Shown here one piece after another: positions 10,834-21,579 of a stretch of DNA of 64,000 nt. Position 1 is the first letter of the stretch; each line of letters begins with the position of its first letter. The notes beneath the pieces are model-generated. The model worked only from the letters and a program-made list of their open reading frames with translations, was not told where the DNA came from and did not search any database. The position numbers and the translations under genes are program-made. The stretch is from Combretum micranthum. Lineage: Eukaryota; Streptophyta; Magnoliopsida; Myrtales; Combretaceae. Where the stretch lies: positions 620,001 to 684,000 of the forward strand of contig JAMXBD010000711.1 in the NCBI GenBank assembly GCA_024138025.1, written 5' to 3'.

Positions 10834-12448
10834 CTTAAGAAAGAAGATCGACATTGATGCCTATCTTTGTAATAAGAATGATAATGAAATCTTCTATTGA
10901 TATTTGGGGCAATTTGAATGGATGTTTGTCTATGGATATTTTATTGCTTGAAAATGTTTTGACAAAAAAGAGGCAACCAAATACCAAACACTAACCACTG
11001 AACACTTGAGAGTTGAGTGATTGTGGAGGAAATTTATAAGGCTCATTCCTTAAAAGAAGTCTATTTTGCACTTGATACATAGGTTAAGATGATACCAGGC
11101 ATTCATTTCAATAACCAAAATATATCCCTTGTTAACCCCGTTGGGCCTAAAAAGAAGGAATTCTTAAAAATAAACCCTGTCAAGAACCACCCCGCATTGG
11201 GGCACCCCACAATGGGGCAATTTGGAGGTTAGGGTCATTAATAAGGAGAAAAGGAATAACTTATATGCACTTGACCTAGTCGCATCAATTCAAGAGTAGT
11301 CAATTGACACAAATAAATCATTTCCTATGAAAGGAAAAAGAGTCTTCATTTCAAACCATACACAGCACATACACTTTGAGCTATAAAAGAACAAATCACC
11401 TTGAATTCGTCTCCCAAAAGGGCAATGAAAAAAAAAAAAAAAAAAAGAAGAAGAAAAAAGAAAAAAAAAAAAAAGAAGAGAAAAAAAAAGAAGAAAAAAA
11501 AAGAGAACAAGAAAAAGATATTAGGCAAACAAGGTGATAAAAATCAATGATTTGAAAATACATAGCTCAAGATCATTAAAATTCAAAATTCATCAAGTCC
11601 CACCCACAAATTCCACCCTTTGGAGACTCTTTGGATCAAAGGAGTTGATTTATTAATACCCTTGAAACTAGGAACAAGTGCATTATCAAGTTTTCCTTAA
11701 GGGTTCTTGACTTGTAAACCCGGGATGTATTGAAATTTTTTTCAAAAATAAAAAGCCTTTATGAAATATCCTTTTGATTAAAGCCAATGACCAAAAGCTC
11801 AAATTTTTTTACCCAAGAAAAGTCCTGATAGATTAACCAAAATGTATCATTTACAAAACGGACTGTAATTTTTGGAATTCGAGTCATGTGTGAAAATAAG
11901 CCAAAGAGTGTGGGAGGAAGTCCTCTTTAACTTAGTATTTCAAGCATAAGATAACCAATCCAAGTTCATGGGAATGACAAGAAAAAATGAGAATTAGTTT
12001 GCCCCAAAGGCAAGAAAGTCAAATTGGAGATTGTTGCCCCTTAATCAAGGAGGAGAAAAGAAGGCTACCAAGGATTGACCTTCAAAGAAAATAAGTAAGG
12101 GAGAAGTTGTCGCTCATTAGCAATTTTGAAATCAATAAAATTCTTTGCTTGTTAGCAAAATTGAAAAATGATGAAATAAGTGAAAAAAAAAAGAGAGAAG
12201 TTTTTCTCAAAAGTTTGTTTTTCAAAAAGAAAAAGAACAAGAAAGAATAAAGGAATCTCTAAATTTTTAAAGAGATAAATTTTGAGAAAAAAAAGAGAGA
12301 AGAGTTTTAAACTCAAAAGTTTTGAAAAAAGGCATTTGGCCTTAACAAAAATGAAAAAGAAGAAGTCTTGACTCAAGAAAAGTTTTCAAGTTAGCACAGT
12401 TTTCGAATTATAAGATTTCAAAAATCAGTCATTGTTCTTCTAATATCT
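10834..12448 (+). other. Non-coding 3' part of the element, with a poly-purine tract
   Basis: No coding domain is recognised. The stretch 11425-11513 is almost pure A with AAG and AAAGAAG interruptions, and 12180-12370 is similarly purine-rich. The minus-strand frames rich in F and K or L that these create are artefacts of composition. Confidence 0.6.
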
Positions 12449-12672
12449 AGGATCACTTGCTCAAAGGAGCGTCGTCCTATTGTTTGAAAAATTAGGATCA
12501 CTTGCTCAAAGGAGCGTCGTCCTATTGTTTGAAGAATTAGGATCACTTGCTCAAAGGAGCGTCGTCCTATTGTTTGAAAAATTAGGATCACTTGCTCAAA
12601 GGAGCGTCGTCCTATTGTTTGAAAAAAAATCAGGGTTACTTGCTCAAAGGAGCGTCATCCTGCCTTTAAGAA
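12449..12672 (+). repeat. 45 bp tandem array (about 5 copies) in the element 3' UTR
   Basis: Units start at 12449, 12494, 12539 and 12584 with exactly 45 bp spacing, and a degenerate fifth starts near 12632. The core is GGATCACTTGCTCAAAGGAG followed by CGTCGTCCTATTGTTTGAA. Because 45 is a multiple of three, one frame stays open as a 15-residue repeat (GSLAQRSVVLLFEKL), but nothing suggests it is translated. Confidence 0.9.
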
Positions 12673-12729
12673 TTATAGTTACCAGTCCAGCCAAGAATCA
12701 GTTCAAGTAGCACCAATTCAAACCAAAAA

Positions 12730-13470
12730 CTAAAGCCCATAGGTCCGGCAAATGACCAAACCAAAGCCCATAGGTCCGACAGATGACCTAGCAGTTTTCT
12801 AAAATCTAGACCCGACAGACGGTCTATCAGTTTTTTAGTCTAGGCCCGACAGATGGCCTATCATTTTTCAAAATCTAGACCCGACAGACGGTTTATCAGT
12901 TTTTTAGTCTAAGCCCGACAGATGGCCTATCATTTTTCTAAATCTAGACCCGACAGACGGTCTATCAGTCTAGGCCTGATAGATAGCCTATCATTTTTCA
13001 AAATCTAGACCCGACAGACGGTCTATCAATTTTTTAGTCTAGGCCCGACAGATGGCCTATCATTTTTCTAAATCTAGACCCCACAGACGGTCTAGGCCCG
13101 ACAGATGGCCTATCATTTTTCTAAATCTAGACCCGACAGACGGTCTATCAGTTTTTTAGTCTAGGCCCGACAGATGGCCTATCATTTTTCTAAATCTAGA
13201 CCCGACAGACGGTCTAGGCCCGACAGATGGCCTATCATTTTTCTAAATCCAGACCCGACAGACGGTCTATCAGTCTATCAGTCTAGGCCCGACAGATAGC
13301 CTATCTTTTTTCAAAATCTAGACCCGACAAACGGTCTATCAGTCTAGGCCCGACAGATGGCCTGTCATTTTTCAAAATCTAGACCCGACAGATGGTCTAT
13401 CAGTTTTCTAAGTCTAGGTCCGACAGTTGACCTAGCGAATCTCAAAGTCTAAACTCGACAGATGGTTTAG
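12730..13470 (+). repeat. About 68 bp tandem array of two alternating half-units
   Basis: The unit joins a CTAGACCCGACAGACGGTCT half and a CTAGGCCCGACAGATGGCCT half, each followed by ATCA and a T-rich linker. Roughly nine to ten full units are present, with some half-unit deletions (for example near 13078-13095 and 13205-13220). Each half contains a short self-complementary element (AGACC...GGTCT, AGGCC...GGCCT). Arrays of this kind in the 3' UTR are known for Ogre/Tat elements and can seed genomic satellites. Confidence 0.9.
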
Positions 13471-13576
13471 CACAAGATAAAAATCTCTTTGTTGAAAATA
13501 AAATTTGGGAGGAGAAGCTAAGCAAAAAATTGGCTATCTTTTGTCTTTGTAGCCAAGTTTTATTCAAACTTTACAC

Positions 13577-13588
13577 AAAGAGGGGCAG
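13577..13588 (+). promoter_or_regulatory. Polypurine tract of the Ogre/Tat-like element
   Basis: AAAGAGGGGCAG lies immediately upstream of the 3' LTR start at 13590, the expected site for second-strand priming. Confidence 0.7.
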
Positions 13589-13737
13589 CTGTAGACACCC
13601 AATTTTTGCTTAATTAATTAAGGCTTAAATTTATAAAGTTAATTAAACAAAATCTTCATTTTTGTTTAATTAAACTCATTTTTCCAAAAGCCTTAATTAA
13701 GTAATGAGTTGGCTAAGTGATCGAGGCACAGGCTAAA

Positions 13738-13802
13738 TGGCCTGTTGGTTAAATACATTGACCCAAATACACACCCAAGCTCAAGGACCCAGGTTCGAAT
13801 CC
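13738..13802 (+). promoter_or_regulatory. tRNA-like A and B boxes inside the 3' LTR
   Basis: This is the same arrangement as at 5155-5219. The B box GGTTCGAATCC (13792-13802) is unchanged and the A-box-like TGGCCTGTTGGTTAAA is retained. Confidence 0.5.
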
Positions 13803-14259
13803 TAGCAAAGGCAAATTTTTGCCTTTTTATTATCTTATTTTTGCCTTCTCAAAGTGACTTTTTGCCTTACTTTGCATTAATTTTTAACTGACAAAACATC
13901 ATTAATTGTTGAAATTGATGATGCCATTGCAAAGTAGACATGGAATATGAAAGATCAATACACAATTCATGTGTAAAAGCAACCCAAAAGTCACAAAATT
14001 CGTGCTAGAAAAAATGAAAAAAAAATACAATTTATGAAGCATTCAATTGTCCATTAATGAGGATTTACAAGAATTGATAAAATTGGATGATTCATCTACC
14101 CACGTTGAATGATTTGATGAAGAATATGAAAGATCAATAATCAATTCATCAGTTTGAAACAAATTAAACACGAATTATTGGATTAAATTCGTGCAAAAAA
14201 AGAGGCAAAAATCGATTCGTTTCTGAAGCAATACGAAACGTAAAATTGAGCTTGCAACC

Positions 14260-14267
14260 TATAAATA
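14260..14267 (+). promoter_or_regulatory. TATA box of the 3' LTR
   Basis: TATAAATA in the same context as 5677-5684. From this LTR it would drive transcription into the flank at 16254. Confidence 0.55.
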
Positions 14268-15370
14268 GAGGGTACTAGGATCAAAAGGCACAACTCAATT
14301 GCAAGAAACACACACATAACAAGATCAATTCGAAATTTTCGAATTAAGGATGTAGAATTCGAAATTTTCAAATTCAAAGTTCTTGGATCAGATTTGATCC
14401 AAACTGAGTGTTTTAGGAGTATTAGAAACTTGATTTTGATGTTTTAGTGTGCTTGGATTTGCTCGAATTGATCGGATTATTCTCTGTAATTTTTTTTTAT
14501 TTGTTTGAAACTTCACCGCCGGCAACCACCACCGCGAACCGCCGCTTCCGGTGGATCTGGGCGCGATCCACCACCGCCACCAGCTGCGGCTCCCCCACAG
14601 GCGTCGGGCCGACAACCTCTCCGGCCTCGAAGACCACCAGAAACGGCCGAGGAAGCGTTCGAAACCACCGTAATCGTCTTCTTCGCCCGATCGGGTCGAT
14701 CCGACCCGAAATTTGACCCGAAAATCCGAAGTCCAACCCGCCCCTAGTCAACGGTCAACCCAGATCAGACGGCCCAGATTCAATCATCCAGATCAGACGG
14801 TCCATATTTGATCAATCAGATCAGTGGCTCAGATTCAATCATCCAGATCAGACGGTCCAGATTTGATCAAGCAGATCAACGGTCCAGATTCAATCATCCA
14901 GATCAGAAGGTCCAGATTTGATCAAGCAGATCAACGGTCCAGATTCAATCAAGCAGATCAGACGGCCCAGATTTGATCAAGCAAATCAACGCTCCAGATT
15001 GCAAGTCAAGAGATCAGACGGTCCAGATCAAGCAAGCGCGACCGACGCTCCAGATCTGATCCGCTCCATCCAACGGCCCAAGTCAGTCCGTATTATTTTA
15101 TTATTATTTTATTATATAATTAATTTCAGAAAATAGCGAAAAATTCATTAAAAAATTCAGAAAAATTCATTAAAAAATTCAGAAAAATCCAGAAAAATCA
15201 AAATAATTATTTTTCATATAAATTTATTTTTTTTTATATTTTTGAATATTTGTAATATGTATTTATACATAAATTGCTTTTAGAAATGCGTATTTAATGC
15301 ATGAAAAATAATTTTAATATATTGTAAAATATTTTGAATATGTGTTGTGAATTTATGTGATGATTATTAA

Positions 15371-15418
<48 letters not shown>
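15371..15418. repeat. (AAT)n microsatellite within the 3' LTR
   Basis: About fifteen AAT/ATA units are seen. The corresponding place in the 5' LTR (near 6815-6840) has only about four, so the run changed length after insertion. Confidence 0.9.
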
Positions 15419-15420
<2 letters not shown>

Positions 15421-16253
15421 TAAAATTAAATAAAAAATGATAAAATTGGATTTTCCAAAACCAACATTTTTTAAATAAAAAAAATGATTTTTGGACTTAG
15501 AAAAATATGTTTTCATAAAATAAAAAAATCAATTGATTAGATCATAGGATCATCAAAAATGATTTTCATAAAAATTTAAAATTTAATGAACTTAAAGTGA
15601 GAATAGTTCAAAAATATAAAATTGAACAACAAATTAAGTTCTTTTTTTAAAGAACTACATTTTGTCTGATCTCGATTAGCGAGTACGTAGGCACTTACGG
15701 GGCGACAATAAAAATGGAAAAAATGTTTTTGTTTTTAATATTGTGAATAATTATTTTGTAAATATAAGTTTTTTTTTTGAAAAAAAAAGGGAAATATATT
15801 TGTTGATATTCATGTTCTAAAAAAAATGAATAAAAAATAAAAATGAAGAAAAATACATAAAAAAATAAAAATGAATGATTTGACTTGTAAATATTTGTGC
15901 TATAATGTTTCACTTGAATTTTTTAGCATGAAAAAGATAAATTATAAGTTTAAAATTCCGAAAGTGGTAACCGATTTGGTTTTAATAGGTTAGCCCCCGA
16001 ATCCATGATATCTGGTTTTAAAAGTTTGGTTTTTAAATCAAATTTTCGCAGACTAGTAGCTAAGTTAGGATCAACCGACCCATTGATCCTAGCTTTTTAT
16101 TTTTCCCGATTTATATCGGTGGCGACTCTAAAAAGTTTTCAAAAATTAAAATTTCTTTTAACCCCTAGTCGAGGATTCATGTTAAATGAGTTCGGGTTTA
16201 ATGTGAATCGGGTTAGAAAATGAACCAGATAATGGGAAAATCCAGGCTCGACA

Positions 16254-16880
16254 ACGAATCCTAAAAATTCTTTCTTTTTGAACTCTTTTAAGAGTCCACT
16301 CTAACTTAAACATCGAAGTGACCGCATTGAACAACCTCTCAATGCACAACTAGTGAGCCTCTGTTAGTTGTAAGCCCATTCAGTCTCTATCCAAACTCTA
16401 CTGATGAATTTTTACTTACAACAAAAGAGGGAAACTACATCTCGATGCAAGTAAATCGGAGAATTACTGAGTTAATAGGTATAGTGCGCAACAATGCAAG
16501 GAAATAGGTATTTGCTATGGTAAATTTTTGGTCAATATAGATATTATCATGCCCCAAGTTTAAAGGGTATATCAATATATCATGTGTTCTTATCACCTAA
16601 TAAAGCCACATAAAAATCAAATTGATGCTTTCTAAATTCTTAAGTCCAATAAATCAATTATATAAAAACAAAATGGAAAAAGATATAGAGAATGGATGAG
16701 CGAAAAGATCAGTGAAAAACCATTCTACAACTCACACAAATACGTGCCATACTATACGCAAGCCTATAATTAGTAAATAGATCATATAAGATTTGCATAT
16801 AACAGTTTTGCTTTTGATATCTCAAGCTAAATTGTCTGGTTTATAAATTTTTTCAACCTAAAAACATCAGCTCAGGCTGC
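16254..16880. other. Non-coding sequence between the two retrotransposons
   Basis: About 630 bp with no supported gene. It begins with the ACGAA target-duplication copy of the upstream element and ends with GCTGC (16876-16880), the target duplication of the copia element. Confidence 0.7.
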
Positions 16881-17070
16881 TATAGATGTATAGTCTGTTT
16901 ATATATTTGACACGTGGACCAATAGTATTGGTTGTATTTTGTGTATATATACTTTATGTGCTGTACAAAAACAGAATAAGAAATATAACAAACTTCACTT
17001 TCTTTCAATCTTCGGTTACATTCTTCTGGAGTTTTTCCTTCACTTCAGATTTCGTTGCTAAGATTCAAGA
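16881..17070 (+). repeat. 5' LTR of the copia element
   Basis: This 190 bp repeat is directly followed by the primer-binding site. It contains a CACGTGG motif near 16910 and a TATATATAC box near 16943, both kept in the 3' copy. Confidence 0.93.
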
Positions 17071-17082
17071 TGGTATCAGAGC
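17071..17082 (+). promoter_or_regulatory. Primer-binding site of the copia element
   Basis: TGGTATCAGAGC is the standard copia site complementary to the 3' end of initiator tRNA-Met. It has no spacer from the LTR. Confidence 0.93.
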
Positions 17083-17163
17083 GGGAAAAATGGTTAGGTT
17101 TTCTTTCACATCTGTTTTTGATTGCTGTAATCTGATTCTGTTACAATTTTCTCTTTGATTTTG

Positions 17164-18091
17164 ATGGACGTTGGTGAAATTTTGAATACTGCAAGAATGA
17201 ATATTAATAATACTCGATCAGGTAGCGATCCTTTATTTCTCAATTCATCGGATAATCCAGGATTAATTCTTACGAATATATCTTTTACTGGATCGAATTT
17301 CTTGAATTGGAGTCGATCTATTAGATTAGCTTTGAGTGCTAAAGCTAAGATAGGGTTTATTGATGGATCATGTTCTCGTCCTGTTTCTGATCCAATTAAT
17401 GAAGAACTTTGGGATGTTGTGATTCAATGGTGCGATGCTGGTTATTAAACACTATAGATAAAGAACTTGCTCAGGGTTTCGTTTATGCACAATCAGCCAA
17501 GGAGTTATGGATGGATATTACTGAACGATTTGGAATGTTAAATGGACCTTTGCTTTATCAGTTACAGAATCAGATTACTAATGCCAAGCAAGGGACATCT
17601 ACTGTGACAGTATATTTTAACAGACTTAAAAGTTTTTGGGATGAAATGAATGCTTTGTGCAGTATGCCGTTTTGTACTTATGGTGCAATTACACAGTGTG
17701 AATGTTCTTTACAGCAGGGGATTTCAGATCTTGACAGTCATACTAAGCTAGTACAATTTCTTATGGGATTAAATGATGTTTATGACAGTGTTAGGGGTAA
17801 ATATTATCAATGGATCCCTTACCATCTGTCAATAAGGCATACTATTTGATCTATCATATTGAAAAGCAAAAGGAAATTACTACTAATTCAGTGATGTCTG
17901 AGGATGTTTCTACCTTTGTTGTCAAACAGCAACGTAAAGGGATATATGATGATAAGAAAGATAGGAGGAATAGGTTCACTAAGATTGTTTGTAATCATTG
18001 CAAGAAGAGTCGACATAGTGTAGAATAATGTTTTGAAATCATCGGTTATCCGGATTGGTACAAATCTGGACAGAACAAGCGAAGTCAGAAA
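17164..18091 (+). pseudogene. copia gag (capsid and zinc knuckle), broken
   Basis: Gag starts at ATG 17164 (MDVGEILNTARM). A motif typical of copia Gag, FTGSNFLNWSRSIRLAL, lies at about residues 40-57. The reading passes to another frame near 17440-17450 and again near 17805-17820, so three frames are needed. The C-terminal zinc knuckle begins CNHCKKSRH at 17992, but its last part is cut by an in-frame TAA at 18026-18028, directly before the final cysteine codon. Past this stop the same frame continues into the protease part. It would form the particle shell and bind element RNA if intact; as it stands it cannot. Confidence 0.85.
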
Positions 18092-19336
18092 ATGGCAGCT
18101 CATGTTGACACGAAGCCTTTTGTTTCAGATAATCCTCTTGAAACAAACATCAATGTAGGAAATTCATCATCTATGGTTTCTCATAATCAGTTAGTGTCGG
18201 ACATTTGTCAACAGGTTATGCGAATGATGAAAGAGCAGCAGAATGAAGATGGAAATCACGCTTCTTTTATGGCTTGTTCGGGTAATGTTTTAACTTCTGC
18301 TTCTTGTTCCACATCTTGTAGTGAGCAATGTTCTTGGGTTGTAGATACGGGGGCTACTGATCATATCTCACCTCATTTACATTTTTTTACTCAAATCTAT
18401 ACCTTATCTAAACCAATTAGAATCAACATGCCTGATGGAAGTACAATGTTTGTATATCAATCAGGTCATATCAATTTAGGCTCCAAAATAAGTCTTCTTA
18501 ATGTCCTTTATGTACCAGAATTCACTTGTAATCTTTTGTCTGTTCATAGACTTCTGTTGGATCACAAACTTCTTGCCACTTTCACTTCTCACCAATGTTT
18601 CTTTCAGGTCCAGGAGTCTAAAGAGGTTGTTCTTGAAGCCAGTTGTCAAAGAGGACTTTATGTACTACATATGGAACAACCTTCTTCGTGCTCTACTGTT
18701 CATCGTAATTCAGATGTTCAATCTTCTGTTTTTTCTACTAATAATGATGTGTTGCATCTTTTACACATCCGATTAGGACTTCTCTCTGTTTCAAAAATGA
18801 AACACTTGTCTCTTTGTAAAGACATGAATTTCTTAAGCTTCTTTTGTGATTCATGTATGATTGCTAAATCACATCGTTTGTCTTTTCCTTCTAGATCCAT
18901 TGGTTTTGTTCATGCTTTTGATTTGTTGCACATTGATATTTGGGGTCCTTATCGCACTATTTCTTTCACTAGTGCAAAATTCTTTCTTAGCATTGTTGAT
19001 GATGCAACTAGGTCTACTTGGACATATCTCATGACAATCAAAGCTCAAACTTTGTCAATCTTGACAAATTTTTTGGTTTTTGTTCGAAATCATTTTCACA
19101 TTACTCCTAAACAGATTCGAACTGATAATGGGATGGAATTTCTTTCCAAAGATTGTCAGAATTTGTTGCATAAATTAGGAATTGTTCATCAAAAGACTAT
19201 TCCTTACACACCACAACAAAATGGTGTTGTAGAGAGAAAACATCGACATCTCCTTGACACGGCTCGTGCTCTTCGTTTTCATGCTAACTTGCCCAAATTG
19301 TTTTGGGGAGAATGTCTTTTGACTGCCACCTTTTGA
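18092..19336 (+). pseudogene. copia protease and integrase segment, truncated by a frameshift
   Basis: This 414-codon open stretch continues the frame of gag past its stop. The aspartic protease signature VVDTGATDHIS lies near residues 87-97. The GAG-pre-integrase region follows, with the integrase zinc motif CDSC at about residue 252. The second histidine of the HHCC zinc site is lost: the usual RLGH position reads RLGL. Catalytic aspartate and glutamate contexts are present as HIDIWGPY, RTDNGMEF and NGVVERKHR. The frame ends at TGA 19334-19336, where similarity continues in a shifted frame (19303-19506, then 19500-19735), covering the integrase C-terminal part such as GWKSPYEMLYHKSPSYNNLK. 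Confidence 0.88.
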
Positions 19337-20029
19337 TAAATCGCATGCCTATTCAATCTTTAGGATGGAAGTCTCCTTATGAGATGTTGTATCATAAATC
19401 CCCTTCATATAACAATTTAAAACCTTTGGATGTTTATGCTATTCTGTTTTACATCCTAAACCTTCTGATAAGTTTGATGCACGAGGAAGGAAATGTGTTT
19501 TTGTAGGTTATCCATCACATCAAAAAGGGTACAAACTTTTTGATCTTGTGACTCATCAGCTTTTTGTTAGTCGTGATGTTGTTTTTATTGAACATGTTTT
19601 TCCATATTCTAATCCATCTGTTGATCAAACACAATCTAAACAAGTTCCCTCTTGTTTGTTTCCTGCTAGTCCAGTTGATCTGATAATCTCGTCATCTTCT
19701 TCCTCTCTTTTTGTTTCACCTCATTTTCTTCTCCTATAATCTTCATACTGTCCCTTTGACAGAACAAAATTCATCATCTATTACTGAACAGGGAGTACGA
19801 AAGTCTACTAGAATTAGACAGCAACCTAAATGGCTTCAAGAGTTTGTACATAATGTTACTCATGATGACTCTTCATTTTCAATCTCAGGTATCATTACTC
19901 CATATCCTTTGTTCCAACCTAAATCCTTTTCTCATTTTCCTCCCGATTACATATGTTCTTTGGCTAATGTATTTGCAATCAAAGAACCTAGGAACTATCA
20001 AGAAGCAAAAAAGATCAGAATGGGTTGAA
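19337..20029 (+). pseudogene. copia integrase C-terminus and linker, multiply frameshifted
   Basis: Similarity moves among three frames. VFVGYPSHQKGYKLFDL is readable around 19500-19545, the frame after it runs to a TAA near 19739, and a further frame (19711-20028) contains [17 protein letters not shown], the usual linker before reverse transcriptase. A shift near 20010-20028 is needed to enter the reverse transcriptase frame. Confidence 0.75.
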
Positions 20030-20912
20030 GCTATGAATCAAGAGTTATTGGCTTTAGAGGCAAATAAGACTTGGATCTTAACCTCTTTGCCACCTGGTAA
20101 ACAAACAATTGGGTCCAAATGGGTTTACAAAATCAAGTATAAACCTGATGGATCAATTGAGCGATACAAAGCAAGGCTAGTGGCTAAGGGTTATACCCAA
20201 ATTGAAGGCTTAGACTACACACATACTTTTTCTCCGGTTGCTAAGCTTACTACTGTTCGTGTTGTTCTTGGCTTGGCTGCAATTAAAGGTTGGCATGTTC
20301 ATCAACTTGATGTTAACAATGCCTTTCTTCATGGCTTTCTTGATGAAGACATATACATGTCTCCACCAGTCGGTTATACTTTGGCTAAGGATGGGCAAGT
20401 TTGTAAGCTTGTTAAGTTCTTTATGGACTTAAACAAGCTTCAAGACAATGAATATTGAACTCAGCCGTTTTATTCTGTCGTTGGGTTTTGTACAATCAAA
20501 GTCTGACTACTCCATGTATACTAGGCTCAATTCTAATGGTTTTCTTGTGCTTTTAGTTTATGTGGATGATCTTCTGATTGCTGGGGATTCACTGAATGAT
20601 ATAGCTGATGTGAAGCAAGCTTTACATAAAGCTTTTACAATTAAAGATCTTGGAGACGTTCGTTTTTTTCTTGGTATTGAAGTTTGTCGGTTGCCTACTG
20701 GTTTTATGTTGAATCAACGCAAATTTGCTTTGGATATTCTTATTGATTCAGGTTTAACAGCTGCTAAACCAGCTAAGGTTCCTATTACTCTTGGTATTTC
20801 TCTTAATCAGATGATGGTCATTGCTTGATGATCCCAGTCATTATAGAAGAATTGTTGGACGCCTCTTATATCTTAATATTACTCGTCCTAATTTATCTTT
20901 TGCTGTTCAAAA
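20030..20912 (+). pseudogene. copia reverse transcriptase, frameshifted
   Basis: The first part, in the frame ending at 20458, has [55 protein letters not shown] and [11 protein letters not shown], the canonical copia fingers and palm including the first catalytic aspartate. Small deletions near 20425 and 20445 break the frame. The second part (20448-20828) carries the YVDD catalytic box (about 20560) and IKDLGDVRFFLGIEV. A stop near 20826 is followed by another frame with YRRIVGRLLYL. The enzyme copies RNA to DNA; this copy is dead. Confidence 0.88.
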
Positions 20913-21402
20913 GCCCGGTTATTGTGATGCTGATTAGGGATCATGTGTTGATGATCGTCGGTCCTTGTTTGGTTTTTGTGTTTTTCTTAGAGATACTCTT
21001 GTTTCTTGGAAATGTAAGAAACAACCCACTATTGCAACATCTTCGGCTAAGGCAAAGTATCGTAGTCTTGCATTCCTTACTAAAGAACTCCTCTGGCTTT
21101 CCTATTTACTGAAGGATTTAGGTGTTGTTTTGCCCTTGCCAATCTCCATTCGAACTGACAGCAAATCTGCCAAGCTTATTGCTGAGAATCCATGTCTTCA
21201 TGGGCGCACAAAACACATTGAGTTAGACATACACTTTGTTAGAGATCATGTGACATCTGGTTTTCTTTCCATTGAATACATTCCTTCTGCATTACAACTA
21301 GCTGATTGTTTTACTAAAGCTGTTTGTGAAGCGTCTTTGTTTTTTTGTATCCAAGTTAGGCATGTCACCATGGCCAACTTGAGGGGGGGTATAGAAGTAT
21401 AG
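20913..21402 (+). pseudogene. copia RNase H, with its N-terminal part deleted
   Basis: Right after the end of the reverse transcriptase similarity (NITRPNLSFAV) the sequence jumps to YCDAD. The intervening stretch of several tens of codons present in copia elements is missing, an internal deletion near 20912-20925. An in-frame TAG follows at 20935-20937. The rest (20965-21402) is open and shows RTDSKSAKLIAENP and GRTKHIELDIHFVRD, the standard RNase H end. Confidence 0.85.
21381..21389 (+). promoter_or_regulatory. Polypurine tract of the copia element
   Basis: GAGGGGGGG directly abuts the 3' LTR start at 21390. Confidence 0.9.
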
Positions 21403-21579
21403 TCTATTTATATATTTGACACGTGGACCAATAGTATTGGTTGTATTTTGTGTATATATACTTTATGTGCTGTACAAAAACAGAATAAGAAATATAACAA
21501 ACTTCACTTTCTTTCATTTTTCGGTTACATTCTTTTGGAGTTTTTCCTTCACTTCAGATTTCGTTGCTAAGATTCAAGA
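21390..21579 (+). repeat. 3' LTR of the copia element
   Basis: A 190 bp repeat with five substitutions against the 5' LTR, at LTR positions 7, 17, about 127 and 129, and about 146. It is followed by the GCTGC target copy. Confidence 0.93.

Larger units (their letters stand above)
5008..16253 (+). mobile_element. Non-autonomous Ogre/Tat-like Ty3/gypsy retrotransposon (gag only)
   Basis: The 11,246 bp element has direct LTRs at 5008-7669 and 13590-16253, both starting TGTAGACACCC and ending GGCTCGACA. The flanks are ACGGA (5003-5007) and ACGAA (16254-16258), a target duplication with one mismatch. A primer-binding site follows the 5' LTR and a purine tract precedes the 3' LTR. Between them are a roughly 1.25 kb leader, a broken Gag region (8944-10833), and a long non-coding part with two tandem arrays. 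No protease, reverse transcriptase, RNase H or integrase motif is recognisable, so movement would depend on a related autonomous element. The TGGCGACTC-type primer-binding site, the Gag style and the repeat-rich 3' untranslated region fit the Ogre/Tat lineage. The Gag-only layout is like the TR-GAG elements described in plants, but much larger. Confidence 0.85.
13590..16253 (+). repeat. 3' LTR of the Ogre/Tat-like element
   Basis: This 2664 bp direct repeat of 5008-7669 has the same TGTAGACACCC start, TATA box (14260), subrepeats (about 14755-15060) and GGCTCGACA end. Differences are scattered substitutions and small indels. One clear length difference is the AAT run at 15371-15418, which is much shorter in the 5' LTR. 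Confidence 0.9.
16881..21579 (+). mobile_element. Ty1/copia retrotransposon, end-intact but coding-defective
   Basis: The 4699 bp element is bounded by a perfect 5 bp target duplication, GCTGC (16876-16880 and 21580-21584). LTRs of 190 bp lie at 16881-17070 and 21390-21579 and differ at five positions (97.4% identical), indicating a fairly young insertion. The tRNA-Met-type primer-binding site directly abuts the 5' LTR and a G-rich purine tract abuts the 3' LTR. The order Gag, protease, integrase, reverse transcriptase, RNase H is the copia order. Short LTRs and small size suggest the Ale/Retrofit lineage (inference). Multiple frameshifts, in-frame stops and an internal deletion make it non-autonomous. 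The ends defined by the target duplication are TA...GA, not the usual TG...CA. Confidence 0.93.

Noticed and set aside
11346..11528. Minus-strand frame almost all F and L
   Set aside because: It is the complement of a poly-purine tract.
12480..12710. Open frame with 15-residue repeats (GSLAQRSVVLLFEKL)
   Set aside because: It is a by-product of a 45 bp tandem array in a retrotransposon 3' UTR; it has no start context or domain.
12449..13470. CRISPR-like look of regularly spaced repeats
   Set aside because: The units are contiguous tandem repeats without unique spacers, in a plant nuclear context.
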